Below, piece after piece: positions 20,592 through 32,994 of a stretch of 64,000 bases of DNA (position 1 is its first letter; each line of letters begins with the position of its first letter). Source of the stretch: Helianthus annuus (Eukaryota > Streptophyta > Magnoliopsida > Asterales > Asteraceae); the NCBI RefSeq assembly GCF_002127325.2, contig NC_035439.2:137579901-137643900 (forward strand). The letters are read 5' to 3'. Below the pieces are notes generated by a model. The model made no database searches. It was not told where the DNA came from and saw only the letters and a list, made by a program, of their open reading frames with translations. A program made the position numbers and the translations under genes.

Positions 20592-21239
20592 TGTAGGTCC
20601 CTCTCGGAGGATGAGATTCAACCTTAACCTTGTTATACTAACCCACTAGCAAGTGCGGAATCCAAGCTAGTGAGCAAACCGAGTTGAAGCAAGCACAAAC
20701 ACAAACACACAAAGTTCACCGATTAACACCACTTGTATTAATACGAATGAAAGGTTCCGGTTACAAGCACATTGTTTACAAATCAGTTTTGCAAACCCTC
20801 TAGTGTGTGTGTGTGTTCCAGGACAGAATGCTCTCAAGTGAGTGTGTCTATCTTCTGTCTATCGAGTCTATTGTGAACATACACTGCATGGGTATATATA
20901 CACCCAGCATTGGTTGTCTGTCCGAAGGATCCGATAGATGGTCGAAGGATCATCTATCGATGACAAAGTCTTCGAAGGATCCACATATACTTCGAAGGAT
21001 GGCATATCCTTCGAAGTCCATATGAATCTATCGAATGATAACTTTCGAGCTCATCGAAGGATACACATAATCCTTCGATGCCTTATCCTTCGACATGGAC
21101 AGCTTACAACCATATACAAACAGTTTTGGCCAAGTCAAACCAGGAGGATGGTTGACTTGGTCAACTTACAGGACTAAGAAGGACATCGTTTTACATAGAG
21201 ACTGAATACAGACAAAGTACAGACACAAGTGCACCAACA
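20592..21239 (-). repeat. Copia 5' LTR
   Basis: 648 bp. Identical to the 3' LTR except for one base that I could find. Confidence 0.95.
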
Positions 21240-21244
21240 AATTT

Positions 21245-22931
21245 AGATATGTAGCATAGCACATGGAACCCTATGGCTACTAGACCACTAGTGCCATCAA
21301 ATTGAGAAAATGGGTTTTGACTTGTGCCCCTTCTTGGGTAAATAACCAACAGAAATCTATACCCTAATATTTATGCATATGCTCATGACCCCCTATCAGA
21401 TTAAACCCACACATATATATACATTGACATTGATCAGTTGCACCCATATTAAGCTATTAATAAACACATACCATAAATTCTCATGCAAACTAGAAACATA
21501 GTGGCCGACATCATGAAGTGATTATTATTAAATTGGCTGCACATATCGACATCAACCTCCACACGGCCGAACCCTAGTTTGCATTCTAATTCACCTACTT
21601 CTTTCATCAACATGCAACCTGGATATTTCGAACCTCACCACAGCTCCCAAGTCATGACACACAATTCCTCCAATGGATGCCCCTAGTCCTAATCAGAATC
21701 ATGCACACATACGAATCCATATAACAGCTCACATTCAAACATCATACAGACGAGGCACCATGTGTGGCGAAACATTATGTTTCGTCGTGAAGATATGCGC
21801 GGCGAAACTCTAGGTTTCGTCGTGAAGAAGGTGACGAAACGCTAGGTTTCGTCGGCACACGGTTTCGACGAAACTCTTAACTTTCGTCGTACTTCACCCC
21901 TAACATTTACAGTCTAAGATTTATCATATCAAACTATTCATTCAACAGTGGTCGCAAGCAATCAGTTTTCAACAATAAGAATCTGTCTATGTCTACTCGA
22001 TCATCATCCTTAAACAACCTAACCCAATCATATGCACAATGATTTCCACCATTAACATGCAGACTAGTAACACACATAACCCTATATCATAACCCACTAA
22101 CATACTCTTCGATAATCAGTTGACACGTATGAGATCCTACTATCATGCACTCATATGTACTAATCAGAATGATCATACCATCATAACAAAATCAAATAAT
22201 CTAAAGTTTAGCATAACATAAATCTACTAACCAAGCAGGGCTCGAACAAATAGACTGATGTCTCGAGACTGCAAGATCGCCTTGATGGGGGGGGGGTCGT
22301 CTGCCGTTCGCACGTTTGAGAGAGGAAGTAGCGTTTGTTTTTCTTTTGATTTAGAGTTTCATCCCCTCAAACAACTATTACGTAAACATAGTATATAGAG
22401 TTTGAGGCGGTTCAAGTTATAACCGAGATGGGCTCAAGCCCATCCACTTTGGGATGCCGCACAACATAGAGGGTAGGACATAGATCATTTTCAACTAAGT
22501 GGGCTTATAATCAGTTGGGTCGAATTCAGTATTAACATGCACAATATGTGTATTGCTGCTGCCGTCTGTTCCTTTTCTTGCGATGTATGTATGTGTGTTT
22601 GTATAGGATTCTAATTAATTGGGTTGAAATAAATGTGTTGCACGTAATGGTAGGGCCCAATCAAAACTAAACAATGTGCACAAGGCTCAATTCCGAATAA
22701 AACATGTGATGGCAAGTGGTTGTAATTTGGGGAACTCACTAGGGGTAAGATGGGGATTTTGTGTTCAATTAAATCAAAGTGCATCTTGTAAGGTATAGTT
22801 ATAAAGCCCAAAATATACGCAACCCAACAATTTCCAACAAGTTATCTAATCGGGTTATCAAACGTTTAAGTTTAATGGAGTTAAGATCACAAGATTACAC
22901 GTCACTTGCCTTGGAAATTCAGGTTGTCACA
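21245..22931 (-). mobile_element. Gypsy solo LTR, right part
   Basis: Continuation of the LTR that starts at 8706, ending GGTTGTCACA before the TTCG(T) target repeat. It contains the hairpin cluster at 21762 and a G10 run near 22286. Possible minus-strand TATA boxes lie near 21415 and 22396. None of its short ORFs is supported. Confidence 0.85.
21762..21882. repeat. Four GACGAAAC/GTTTCGTC hairpins
   Basis: Successive short inverted repeats: GGCGAAAC-attat-GTTTCGTC, GGCGAAAC-tctag-GTTTCGTC, GACGAAAC-gctag-GTTTCGTC and GACGAAA-ctcttaac-TTTCGTC. They are separated by about 10-20 bases of unrelated sequence. Confidence 0.85.
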
Positions 22932-22936
22932 TTTCG

Positions 22937-23330
22937 TTTTATGTTTCGTTTTAATTTTGCGAGTGAACAGACCGCAATATGCCTGTGGGTTTCAACATTT
23001 TTTCGTCTATTTTTTCATGTTTAATAAGATTGTCACAATGCGTCTATTTTTCCCTGTTTGACAAGTTCGTTGCAACGCGCGTGGTCTTAGATCGACTTAG
23101 TTATTCTTTTCTATTTTTACCTTTCAGTCTAATTTTTTCGCATTATCATGACACAACGGGCGTGCGTGATTCAACGATTTTATATATGCTTTTCTTTCGG
23201 TGTTATTTTTTCCTTTTTGTTTATTTTTTACGAGCTTTTTTGGCGTTGTTGATCGCTGGTAGTTGTGTAACATTAGTGCTACTTGGCACGGTTTATGCCC
23301 CCGCCGCAACACGGGGGGACTTAATTCTAG
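22937..23330 (+). mobile_element. Helitron-like 3' terminus
   Basis: The sequence ends with a GC hairpin (CCCCCG 23298-23303, loop, CGGGGG 23312-23317), nine bases, then CTAG (23327-23330) followed by T. That is the classic Helitron 3' end and insertion site. The upstream side would be 8403-8700, making the solo LTR and copia later insertions. No 5' terminus or RepHel protein was found. Confidence 0.5.
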
Positions 23331-23579
23331 TTCGATTAAAAAAATAAATGCTTAGATATTAACACTTGATAAGCATATATTATAAATTTATAATAAAACA
23401 ATATTTGAAAATTTTAATAATTAAAGCTAACTTATTTGGTAGAAACTCTTAAATTTCAGAGCTATTGGGTTCTAATTAAGCAAATGAATAGAAGTTTGGG
23501 AGGTTTGTCTAGAGGCTTCCTAGTGTGAATTTTTTGCAGAAATAGGTGTTTTGAGCCAGAAAAGAGTGCCATTAGGTGG
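23331..23579. other. AT-rich intergenic sequence
   Basis: No supported feature. Confidence 0.5.
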
Positions 23580-23940
23580 TCACCAATATTGTTTTCATAT
23601 CTAGGTAAGTAGCTGTATGAAACAACGACCTTCAAGTTGAATTCTGTCCAAAATCTGCAAGTATGTAAGAAGGTCGTTGTTCTGAATAAAGACCTTAAGA
23701 GGTCGCTGTTTGATACATACATCTTCCAGAAGGTCGTTGTTTGAAAAATATATTTTACGAAAGGTCGCTGAATCATACAGCTTGCTTATAAAAGGTCGTT
23801 GAATCATACAGCTTTCTTATAAATGGTCGGTGAATCATATAGCTTTCTTATAAAAGGTCGTTGTTTGATATGGGAGTCTTTAAAAGGTCGCTGTTTGATG
23901 TAGCTTTCTTCCTGAAAATCGCTAAATGGTGCAGCAATCC
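23580..23940. repeat. Short-motif array, AGGTCGTTG type (left)
   Basis: The phrase AAGGTCGTTG or AAGGTCGCTG followed by TTTGATA or AATCATACAGC recurs about nine times at 27-40 base spacing, for example near 23670, 23699, 23729, 23761, 23792 and 23857. One copy near 23622 is inverted. A related array lies at 48043-48368. Confidence 0.75.
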
Positions 23941-24220
23941 TGAGACTGTGTGGCAGTGGTCACATGTGACTTTTAATTTTAAATTGGGGCTACGATTACA
24001 TGCAAGCCTGAGACTGTTGTTTGCAGGAGTCACATGTGAGCTTTAATTTAAATTTGTGGCCATTAAAGACTACCATATGCAGTACGATTACATAAAAAAA
24101 AGAACTCACCTCTGCAAATGCATGCATTCATATCCCACATGATATGACTACACTCTTCAAAGTTTACTTTATTTGTAACTTTTAAAATCTGGTTGTGTAA
24201 GAAGTCTACTGTTTTTCACT

Positions 24221-25734
24221 ATGCATTCACAAACGAATACAGTGATGAGTGATACAGAGATAGGTGTGTGTAATCAAATCACTGAAGTTGTCATATATGC
24301 AGAGGAGAAACGGGTCTTTAAAGATGAGCATAAACCAAAGCACAAGCACCACAAGCACATTTCGTTTGAAACGCCTAACAAACCAACCTTCTTACCTTGC
24401 TTTACTGATAAATTTTCTGTGAACTTTGATTTGCCTAAGATGAGTTTCGAATGTCATCCTGGTCCTCTTAATGCATCGGTGTTGTTTTTAAACAAGGATC
24501 ACTAGGAGTTTGAGGTATTAAAAATCCAGAAAATTATAGTAACCCAATAAATATTAAACGATCAGATCGATCGTTCTGGCAGCATATGAAAAAAAATCCG
24601 GTTGGTCCAAGGGTAGGAAGTTTAATATGTGCATCAGGATTCGGTGGGATACTGGAAATTGGGTACCAGTATATAGACCACGCCTTAATAACTGAGTTGG
24701 TTGAGAGGTGGAGGCTAGAAACTCACACGTTTCACCTTCCTTTCGGCGAAACCACTGTGACATTACAGGATGTCAACGTGCTGTGGGGGCTACCAATAGA
24801 TGGGGTGCCTATATCTGGGGCTGACACTGGTATGACATTGTATACTACAAGATCCAAGTGTCAAGATGTGTTGGGGTTTACCCCCAAGGAAACTGAAGTG
24901 AAGGGCAAAAAGGTTAAGTCGACGCGAGTTTTACAAGAAATAAAGTCGATTTTTTTTGAAAACCAAGCATCAGATCAAGACTGCCTTTTTCGTGCACGTC
25001 AAATAATATTTTATTTGATAGGGTGCACAGTCTTACCTGATAATGCAAACCACCTGATTTCTATAAATTTTTTAGAGTTTCTTGAAGACTTGCCCGCATG
25101 TTCGGGATATAGTTGGGGCAGTGCTGTGTTATCTCACCTTTACAGAAACCTTTGTAACGCTGCAGCACCTAATGCTATAGCCGTTACTGGCCCAGTGGCA
25201 CTTCTACAAGTGTGGGCTTGGGAGAGGTTTCGTTGTTTTGCTCCTGTTATTGCCGAGTTCCACTACAATGCCCCGTTAGCTGCTCGGTAGATTGAATTGG
25301 AAAAAATTAAATTTATTTTTTGGTATGTATATAACACTATGTTAATTTATTATTTATCTTTGTAGGTGGAAGGGAAGCTTAACCTGTACAGAGGTTCCCA
25401 CACATTGCCTGGGATCATATAGATCTCAGCTGCAATTTATGACCGAGGCAACTGTATGGTTGTTAGTTGTTGACATATAAAGGTTAAGTTTGTTTGAACA
25501 CGTTTCTAAAGATCGAATTTTTTTTTGCTTCAGTTTAATTGGAGACCCTACGACGACATTGTGGGTAGACTCCCCGATATATGTCGGAGTGGCATGGGAA
25601 TTTGGCAGAGTTGTTGCCCTCTGATATACTACTCGGTTGTAGAGCATCACTATCCTCAACGAGTGATGAGACAGTTTGGCATGTTGCAGTATATACCTAA
25701 CCCAATTGCCATAGATAATACTGAGCATGCCAGG
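24221..25734 (+). pseudogene. PMD (plant mobile domain) gene, 5' part
   Basis: PMD proteins (the 'aminotransferase-like, plant mobile domain' group) include MAIN/MAIL1 of Arabidopsis and many transposon-borne copies. Exon frames seen: 24221-24493 (ends PGPLNASVLFLNKDH), about 24565-25286 (YIDHALITELVERWRLETHT, FHLPFGETTVTLQDV, LWGLPIDGVPISG), 25366-25453 (WKGSLTCTEVPTH) and 25534-25734 (FNWRPYDDIVGRLPDICRSG, HHYPQRVMRQFG). GT-AG introns join the later exons: 25287-25365 (TTTGTAG) and 25454-25533 (GCTTCAG). A TAG after NKDH disturbs the first junction. The last exon is cut after HAR by the chromovirus and resumes at 34960. Confidence 0.8.
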
Positions 25735-26570
25735 TGTCACGGCCCCCGACCCGGTTTGACCCGTTTCCGGAGCCGCGGGACAGAAACTCCGTAATATTTG
25801 TTTAATTGAGTTTAGCAGCGGAAATTTTTTTTTATATCAGGATCGTTGTAAAGCTAAAACTTTTCCCGATTATTTGTATTTCACAATTCGGGATAAAACC
25901 CCGATAATTTACAATACATAAGTTTAGTGATAAATCCTTATTTCAAAACATCTTTCTTTGTTTTATACTGAGCCACTATTTTAAGCTTGAAATGCTCCTC
26001 AGCATTTTTCCTGATTTACAGCAGATTACCTGAAACATGTTTGAAAAAGATTTTGTCAGCGGGAAATACTGAGTGAATTATTCTAGTTACTGAAAATGAC
26101 ACATTTTATGATTATTCACAGTGTTAAGATCTTTTACGCATGTTTCTGATATCAACCAACTACCCACAGTATTTGTCACTCGACCGGATCTGTGACAGTG
26201 GTCATATCACCATTGGCTGCCCCAATGAATGACGTAAATCAATTAAATTAGGTTCGCCCACCTAAAATGATTTAAACTGTAGTAATGTGCACAATACCCC
26301 ACATACTGGCTGTAATTTGGTGATTACATCAACTTAATCACTGGTATTATAATCTCGGAAAAATGAATTTGGAGTATTGTAAAATAGTTAACACTCACAA
26401 ACGGTGAGAAAAGAGTTTAGAAAAGAAGAATAACTCACATTGCAGATTTACTACGGATAGAATAGGATTTTAGCCCTGTTAACCTAATTTCACAATAATG
26501 CACACAAAACAGGGTTAGTGATCAATACAGTAGTTACGATAACTTACGAGATCAAATTCTCACAATGAAT

Positions 26571-26715
26571 GACAAAGTGCAATACTTCAACTCGTTTATC
26601 AAAATGACAAACGACAAAGTATAATACTTCAACTCATTTATCGAATTATCGACAAACGACAAAGTATAATGCTTCAACTCATTTATCGAATTATCGACAA
26701 ACGACAAAGCATAAC
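26571..26715. repeat. About 45-bp tandem repeat in the LTR
   Basis: Three and a half copies of a unit with GACAAAGTATAATACTTCAA, period 42-45. The same array is in the other LTR near 34281-34425. Confidence 0.85.
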
Positions 26716-26912
26716 CCAATGTGGGCGGCACTTAGACATTCTTTGGATATATTGATCCCGGAAACTGAATCGTAATAGCGATCGAGTAATTACCCTGTTC
26801 CGCGGCAGCACCTCGATAACAGTGTGTGTGTAGTTGTAGTATAATTGTGATAATTCGTCGTACAGAAAGCGTTTGGACGACGTTTTAACTTCCAATTTCA
26901 AGTCCCAAGGCC

Positions 26913-26953
26913 CTCTATTTATACTGAAAATTGGCTTCTCCCGCGTGTCGCGG
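26913..26953 (-). promoter_or_regulatory. Chromovirus TATA box with upstream palindrome
   Basis: The minus strand reads GTATAAATAGAG at 26924-26913. About 17 bases upstream lies CCGCGTGTCGCGG (26941-26953), and a partial second copy is at 26971-26983. The equivalent in the 5' LTR is at 34621-34661. Confidence 0.6.
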
Positions 26954-27246
26954 CAGAATTCGGGGAACCTCCCGCGTATCGCCTGAGATGCCAATTTAGG
27001 GTAGGGTAGGTTTCGTGTCCAGTAGCTTGGGTGAGTTGACAGTTTTATAAAATTCAATTTAGACAACGTATAATAAGGATAATATCGATTAGGGTTTAAC
27101 CCCCCCTGAGTTTTAGGGGCCCTGATCCTGATTCCGATTGTTTCGAAAATTTTAGGGTTAGTGCAGAATTACTTGGATGTCTCAATTAGGGTTTCCTTAT
27201 TGACTAATTATCATTTTAATTATTAATTTTAATGAGAGTTGTTACA

Positions 27247-27260
27247 TCCTCCCCACCTTA
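27247..27260 (-). other. Chromovirus polypurine tract
   Basis: The minus strand reads AAGGTGGGGAGGA directly before the 3' LTR. Confidence 0.85.
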
Positions 27261-27275
27261 GGAAAAATCTCGTCC

Positions 27276-30200
27276 TCGAGATTCACTGGAATAGATGAGG
27301 ATATTTGCGTTTCATTTCTGACTCTAATTCCCAAGTGTATTCCGGTTCTCTCTTGGAATTCCATTTGACTTTCACCAGTACAAGTCGTTTGTGTTTGAGG
27401 AATTTGACTTTCCGGTCTTCGATTTGTAAAGGTTTTTCTATGAATTTCAGTTTCTCATTTACTTCTATGTCTTGAAGGGGTACTACCAGAGATCATCTGA
27501 TAAACATTTCTTAAGGTTGGATACATGAAATACATCATGTACTCCAGCTAGTTCTTCTGGTAGCTGTAAGCGGTAAGCAACTGGTCCGATTCGTTGAATC
27601 ACTGGAAATGGTCCAACATATCGGGGACTCAGTTTTCCTTTCTTACCAAATCTTACAACTCCTTTCCAAGGAGATATTTTCAAAAGTACTTTGTCTCCTA
27701 TTTGGAATTCAAGTGGTTTGCGACGATTGTCTGCATAGCTCTTTTGGCGATCTCTTGCTGTTTTCAATCTTTCCTTGATTTGAGTGATCTTGTCTGTAGT
27801 TTCTTGCACAATTTCTGGACCGGATAACTGACTTTCTCCTATTTCTGCCCAACATACGGGTGTTCTGCATTTGCGTCCATACAGTGCCTCGAATGGAGCG
27901 GCTTCAATACTTGAGTGATAACTATTGTTATAGGAGAATTCAATTAATGGTAAATGGTTATCCCAATTACCTCCAAAGTCAATTATACATGCTCAGAGCA
28001 TGTCTTCCAGAGTTTGGATCGTCCTTTCACTTTGTCCGTCGGTCTGTGGATGATATGCGGTGCTTAAATTAAGTCGGGTTCCCATTGATGTTTGAAAACT
28101 TGTCCAAAATCGGGAAGTGAAACGACTATCTCTATCCGATATAATGGAGAGCGGGACTCCATGTAAGGATACTATTTCATCCACATATAGCTTGGCTAAT
28201 CTTTCCATGCTAAAGGTTTCTTTTATTGGTAGAAAATGAGCTGATTTGGTTAATCGGTCTACGATTACCCAAATTGCATCATTACCTTTTCTGGTTTTGG
28301 GTAACTTAGTAACAAAGTCCATTGTTATGAGTTCCCATTTCCATACAGGCATTTCTAACTGTTGTAATAAACCTGAGGGTTTCTGGTGTTCGGCTTTAAC
28401 TTGTAAACAAGTTAAACACTTAGATACATATTCAGCTATATCCTTTTTCATTCCTATCCACCAGAAATTTTTTCTTAAATCTTGGTACATTTTGTTGTTT
28501 CCTGGGTGTACAGTATACCTAGATTTATGAGCTTCTTCTAAAATCTTTGATCTTAAATTTCCTTGTTTAGGTACCCAGATTCTGCTTTTGTGGAATTTCC
28601 AAATTCCATCATTTCCTTGTTCCAATTCTTTTAGGTAACCTTTCATTCCTTCGGCATCGTCCTTGATTGCCGTTTTCTGGATTTCCTTCACTTGTTCCCT
28701 TAAATCTACTTGTAGATTTATTCTAAGGGCACGGACTCGCTTTTGCTTTTCATGGAACTTACGACTTAAGGCATCTGCTACTACGTTGGCCTTTCCTTCG
28801 TGATATTGAATATCACAGTCGTAATCACTCAGGACTTCTATCCATCTTCTTTGTCTCATGTTTAACTCTTTTTGCCCGAATATATACCTTAAACTCTTAT
28901 GATCCGTATAAACAGTAAACTTACTTCCATACAGATAATGTCTCCAAATCTTAAGGGCAAAAACTATAGCTCCTAATTCTAAATCATGAGTCGTATAGTT
29001 CTCTTCGTGCTTTTTCAATTGTCTGGAAGCATACGCAATTACCTTCTTGCGTTGCATCAACACGCATCCATATCCTAATTTCGAAGCATCACAATATACT
29101 TCAAAATCTTCTGTTCCTTCTGGTAAAGCTAAGGTGGGTGCATTGGTTAATTTCTGCTTTAGGATTTTGAAGGCTTCTTCTTGTTTTGGTCCCCATTCAA
29201 ACTTAGTGGCTTTACAGGTTAGCTTAGTTAATGGTACAACTATCTTGGAAAAATCCTTAATAAACCGTCTATAATAACCGGCTAAACCTATAAAACTTCT
29301 AATTTCCATTGCAGTTTGTGGAACTTTCCAGTTGGTAATGGCTTCGATCTTAGCGGGATCTACGTGTATACCTTCGTGATTCACCATGTGGCCTAAGAAT
29401 TGCACTTCTTGTAGCCAAAATTCACACTTTGAGAATTTAGCATACAACTTTTCTTTTCTTAACAAAGTTAAGAGTGCATGCAAACGCTGACAATGCTCGG
29501 CTTGACTTTTGGAATAAATAAGTATATCGTCTATGAAAACAATTACAAATTTATCCAAATATGGTTTACAGATCCTGTTCATCATGTCCATGAATGCTGC
29601 GGGTGCATTAGTTATTCCAAAGGGCATGACTGTAAATTCATAATGTCCATACCTAGTCCTAAAAGCAGTTTTAGGTATGTCTTCTTCTTGAACTTTCAAT
29701 TGATGATATCCGGATCTTAAGTCTATCTTAGAAAAATACCTAGCTCCTTGTAATTGATCGAAAAGATCATCAATCCTAGGTAATGGGTATCGATTCTTGA
29801 TTGTAACCTTATTCAACTCTCTATAATCAATACACATTCTCATTGATCCATCTTTCTTTTTCACAAACAACACTGGTGCACCCCAAGGGGATGAACTAGG
29901 TTGTTTAAATCCTTTGCTTAGTAATTCATCTAATTGTTTCTTTAATTCTAGCATTTCGGTTGGAGCTAATCGATAAGGTGCTTTGGCTATCGGTGTAGTT
30001 CCTGGAATTAGATGAATTCTAAATTCTACCTCTCTATCTGGTGGTAACCCAGGTAAATCTTCTGGAAATACATCTGGGTATTCTGAGACTACAGGGATTT
30101 CCTTGAGTTCCTTACCTTTAGTACAAATGATTACGGAAATCATATATACTATTCCTTGGTTCCGTTCATAATTAGCAACTTTCATTACTGATATGAACTT

Positions 30201-31787
30201 TAATGGCTTCCGAGGTTTATCTCCTGAAATCTTAATTACCTGTCCATTAGGTGCTTGAATTTCTATAGAGTTCCTATCACAAATGATTTGAGCATGGTTG
30301 GCTATTAACCAATCCATTCCTAACACAACATCGAACTCAGCTAATTTCATAGGCAATAGGTTTGCAACAAATTTATGACCTGAAAGTTCTATTTCTACTT
30401 TTTGCAAAACCTGATTGATTTTAACTGAATTCCCATCTGCAGTTTCGACTGTAAAAATCTGCCTAACGGTAGTTAATGGTAACTTAAGAGCTTGACAGAA
30501 TGAAGTATTTATAAAACTTTGGTTTGCACCAGAGTCAAATAATACTTTTGCATAGACGTTGTGGACTAAGAACGTACCGGCGATCACATCCGGAATGAGT
30601 TCTGCTTCTTGAGTAGTCAGTTGGAAAGCTCTGGCATTCTTTTTAGTAGTTCCTTCAGCTGCCTTGGGTTTGTTGTCTACTGGGTTAACTAACTTAGGAC
30701 ATTCAGTTTTGAAATGGCCAGCTTCTCCACAATGGTAACAAATTACAGATTTCTTCCTGCAGTTTTCCTCACGATGTCCTGTGGTTTTGCAAAAATTGCA
30801 AATTCTATTGCATCTTCCAAAATGCTTCTTACGGCAAATTTTGCAAAATGGCACAGTTGCAGATCGTCCTGTCCCTCTCTTCTTGGAATTACTACTATTA
30901 CCCATCCTAAATCCTTGGGTAATTCTCTGAGCTAATTCCTTCTTCTTATCTTCGTCCCTTGTGCGTATCAGTTCATCCGTTAAGGTGTTAGCTAATTCTA
31001 CTGCATCGTCAATAGTGCGAGGTCTCGCAGCTTTAACGATATTGCGAATTTCGCTAATTAATCCCCAAATATAGCGAGAAATGAGTACCGGTTCTGGCGA
31101 AGCCAGTGTTGGTACCACCCTAGCATATTCGAAGAATGTTGAAGTATAACCACGACAATCTACCCCGGTCATTCGATGATTTAGGAACTTATTTGCCATC
31201 TGTTCCTTCTCATACTCAGGACAGAATTTCCTTTCGACAAGATTTTTAAATTCGTCCCAAGTCATAGCATAAGCCATCCGTCTGCCTTTTGCCTGCAGCA
31301 CTGTGTTCCACCATTCTAGTGCTCCTTCCTTAAACAGGTTTGAGGCATACATGACTTGATCTTCTTCAGCACATTTACTTATTGCAATTACTGCTTCGGT
31401 TTTCTCTAACCATCGCAGTGTTGAAGTTGCTCCTTCGTTGCCTGCAAATTCAGCGGGTTTACAAGCAAGGAATTCTTTGAAAGTGCAACCAGGTGTTGCA
31501 GCCTTTCGTTTCTTAGGGCGCGGCGAGTGCTGAGATTCATTGTCATGATTTATATGATCATTGCCCCCGTTTATACTATTACTGAAATTATCTTCGATAG
31601 TATGTTTACTAGGAACGATATGTTGCGGATCGTTTGGATTTTTCATAGCAGCAACGAACATTGGAATTGCGTTGGCTATTCCTTGGGCAACCATATTTTC
31701 AATATCTTGTTTGGTCATATATTGATCTTCTGGGTGTTGCTCTGATTGATTAACTTCATTTACTGGTTCGTTATCATTATTTGCCAT
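27276..31787 (-). pseudogene. Chromovirus gag-pol polyprotein, two lesions
   Basis: One long frame from ATG 31787. Gag (about 100-290: [17 protein letters not shown]) is followed by CCHC knuckles near 330-362 ([28 protein letters not shown]). The protease has [10 protein letters not shown] near 414. RT has [19 protein letters not shown] and the active-site [10 protein letters not shown] near 749. RNase H starts [12 protein letters not shown] near 900. The integrase zinc site begins [11 protein letters not shown] near 1095, with core residues in [16 protein letters not shown] and [12 protein letters not shown] at 27995-27993, just after TLEDML, stops it. The same frame then continues (27809-27483: [25 protein letters not shown]) until a one-base shift near 27495. 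Beyond it a chromodomain-like tail ends at about 27276 (TWELESEM, KYPHLF). Confidence 0.92.
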
Positions 31788-32022
31788 CTGATGATAATTT
31801 TATTAGGAGTAGTTAGCAATTAGCAATTTATACAAATAATTCAAACAATTTAAAGCACATAAAGCCAAAATTATCGATTTCTCGATTCCATTTCATATCA
31901 GTATAGTATGCATCAATACACACCGATATTTTACAAGGTTTTATTCATTATGTTACAACTGATTTCACTATTTACTTTTACTATTATACAAAGATAGTTT
32001 TACCACCCTCCTATTTGTCATT
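31788..32022 (-). other. Spacer between pre-gag ORF and gag
   Basis: About 235 bases of AT-rich untranslated sequence without a supported feature. Confidence 0.5.
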
Positions 32023-32820
32023 CTAGAAACGGAGTTCCCTCTCGTCATACTTCCAGGCAATCTGTCCCCCTATTTCCCTAATTCTATTCCCTGCATCCAT
32101 CAACTCTTCACCGAAATGGCGAAGTTCAGCCAGGTTTTCATTGCTCATTGGTGGATTAGGTAGGGGTTCTGGGTCGAACTGTGGAAGAAACGAGTAAGGT
32201 CTATTGACAATATTTTGAAATTGCCAATCGTTTGTCCACCATTCTTCCATTTCTACAGGTTGGTCATGGACTATTGGTTCAGTGATGGTTGGTGCAAAAT
32301 TCATAGGGATTGGGTTTTCAATAGGATAGGTAAAAATACCCGGACTAGCAGGTTGCATAGTCTCACATTTTTCTAGTAAAATATCTATCTGCTCTTGAAA
32401 AGTAATTTTCTTGTTTTGATTACAGCTCTCTCCGACTTCTACCTGAGTTGTTCTAGACCCTTGCCCTATTTCTATTTCTATTTCTTGAGAATACTGATCA
32501 AACTGTTCCTCCATTTGCCTAGACTCATTATTGGCTTCAGTTTCCTGTTCTCGCTGATTAGGGTTTTCCTGGATTATAATCGCCTTTCCTTTCTCTAAAG
32601 GTTTACTAATTTTAGGAGGTTTTGTAACTGACTTTTTCTTACGTATACGGCTTCCCCATACATAATTTTTCTTTGGCCTTCTTTTTGGTTTGGTCACTGG
32701 TGGAGTAGGGAATTTTACAGGTTGGTCCACATCAGCAAAATATCCCGTAAATTCATGAGAAACTTCGATATTTAGTGGGTACAGATTGAGGTTCTGAAAA
32801 GCTTCAGATATCTCGTTCAT
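32023..32820 (-). CDS. Pre-gag ORF B of the chromovirus, unknown
   Basis: I do not recognise this protein. I start it at the ATG at 32820 (MNEISEAFQNLNLYPL), about 265 codons, although the frame is open a little further upstream. A basic patch KPKRRPKKNYVWGSRIRKK, a plausible nuclear signal, lies in the N-terminal third. A Gln/Glu-rich stretch and a hydrophilic middle follow. The end looks helical (NLAELRHFGEELMDAGNRI). It lies in the sense direction between the primer site and gag. Standard chromoviruses have no gene here; Ogre elements of the Tat lineage do have an ORF upstream of gag. The sequence CACAG directly before the ATG is a possible splice acceptor. Confidence 0.6.
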   Translation of the reverse strand: MNEISEAFQNLNLYPLNIEVSHEFTGYFADVDQPVKFPTPPVTKPKRRPKKNYVWGSRIRKKKSVTKPPKISKPLEKGKAIIIQENPNQREQETEANNESRQMEEQFDQYSQEIEIEIGQGSRTTQVEVGESCNQNKKITFQEQIDILLEKCETMQPASPGIFTYPIENPIPMNFAPTITEPIVHDQPVEMEEWWTNDWQFQNIVNRPYSFLPQFDPEPLPNPPMSNENLAELRHFGEELMDAGNRIREIGGQIAWKYDERELRF

Positions 32821-32821
32821 G

Positions 32822-32963
32822 CTGTGTAGCACATATGCAAAATGCACAAAATATCCAGTTAAAACTTTGGAACAAAGTTTAACAAATAACATGGAAGTTT
32901 TTATTGCACACTATTTGTACTAAATACAAGGAAACACATACTCAGTTTTATTTATTTACTTAC
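32822..32963 (-). other. Candidate leader intron of the chromovirus
   Basis: The minus strand has A|GTAAGT at 32963 and GTGCTACACAG at about 32822, enclosing about 142 AT-rich bases. Splicing here would bring the ATG of pre-gag ORF B close to the 5' leader. Inferred from sequence only. Confidence 0.35.
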
Positions 32964-32994
32964 TGAGAAATACTAGTACTAGATTTAGAGTACT

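Larger units (their letters stand above)
9966..21239 (-). mobile_element. Ty1/copia LTR retrotransposon, 11.3 kb
   Basis: Complete minus-strand element with two 648-bp LTRs, target duplication AATTT (9961-9965 and 21240-21244), an initiator-Met tRNA primer site, a polypurine tract, and the copia order protease-integrase-RT-RNase H. By eye the LTRs differ at one base, near 10150, so the insertion is recent. Despite its youth, gag and pol contain in-frame stops, so this copy probably moved with proteins supplied in trans. The large gag and total length fit the Sirevirus (SIRE/Maximus) range, but I cannot fix the lineage. Confidence 0.95.
25735..27246 (-). repeat. Chromovirus 3' LTR
   Basis: 1,512 bp. 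It holds a 42-45-bp tandem repeat (GACAAAG words at 26571, 26613, 26658, 26703), a minus-strand TATA box and a CCGCG-TGT-CGCGG palindrome. Confidence 0.95.

Noticed and set aside
23580..23940. CRISPR-like array (also at 48043-48368)
   Set aside because: Short direct repeats in plant DNA without unique spacers of constant length; these are minisatellites.
26683..27066. 127-codon ORF in the chromovirus LTR, also at 34391-34774
   Set aside because: Contained in the LTR across a tandem repeat, the TATA box and GC palindromes; present twice only through LTR duplication.
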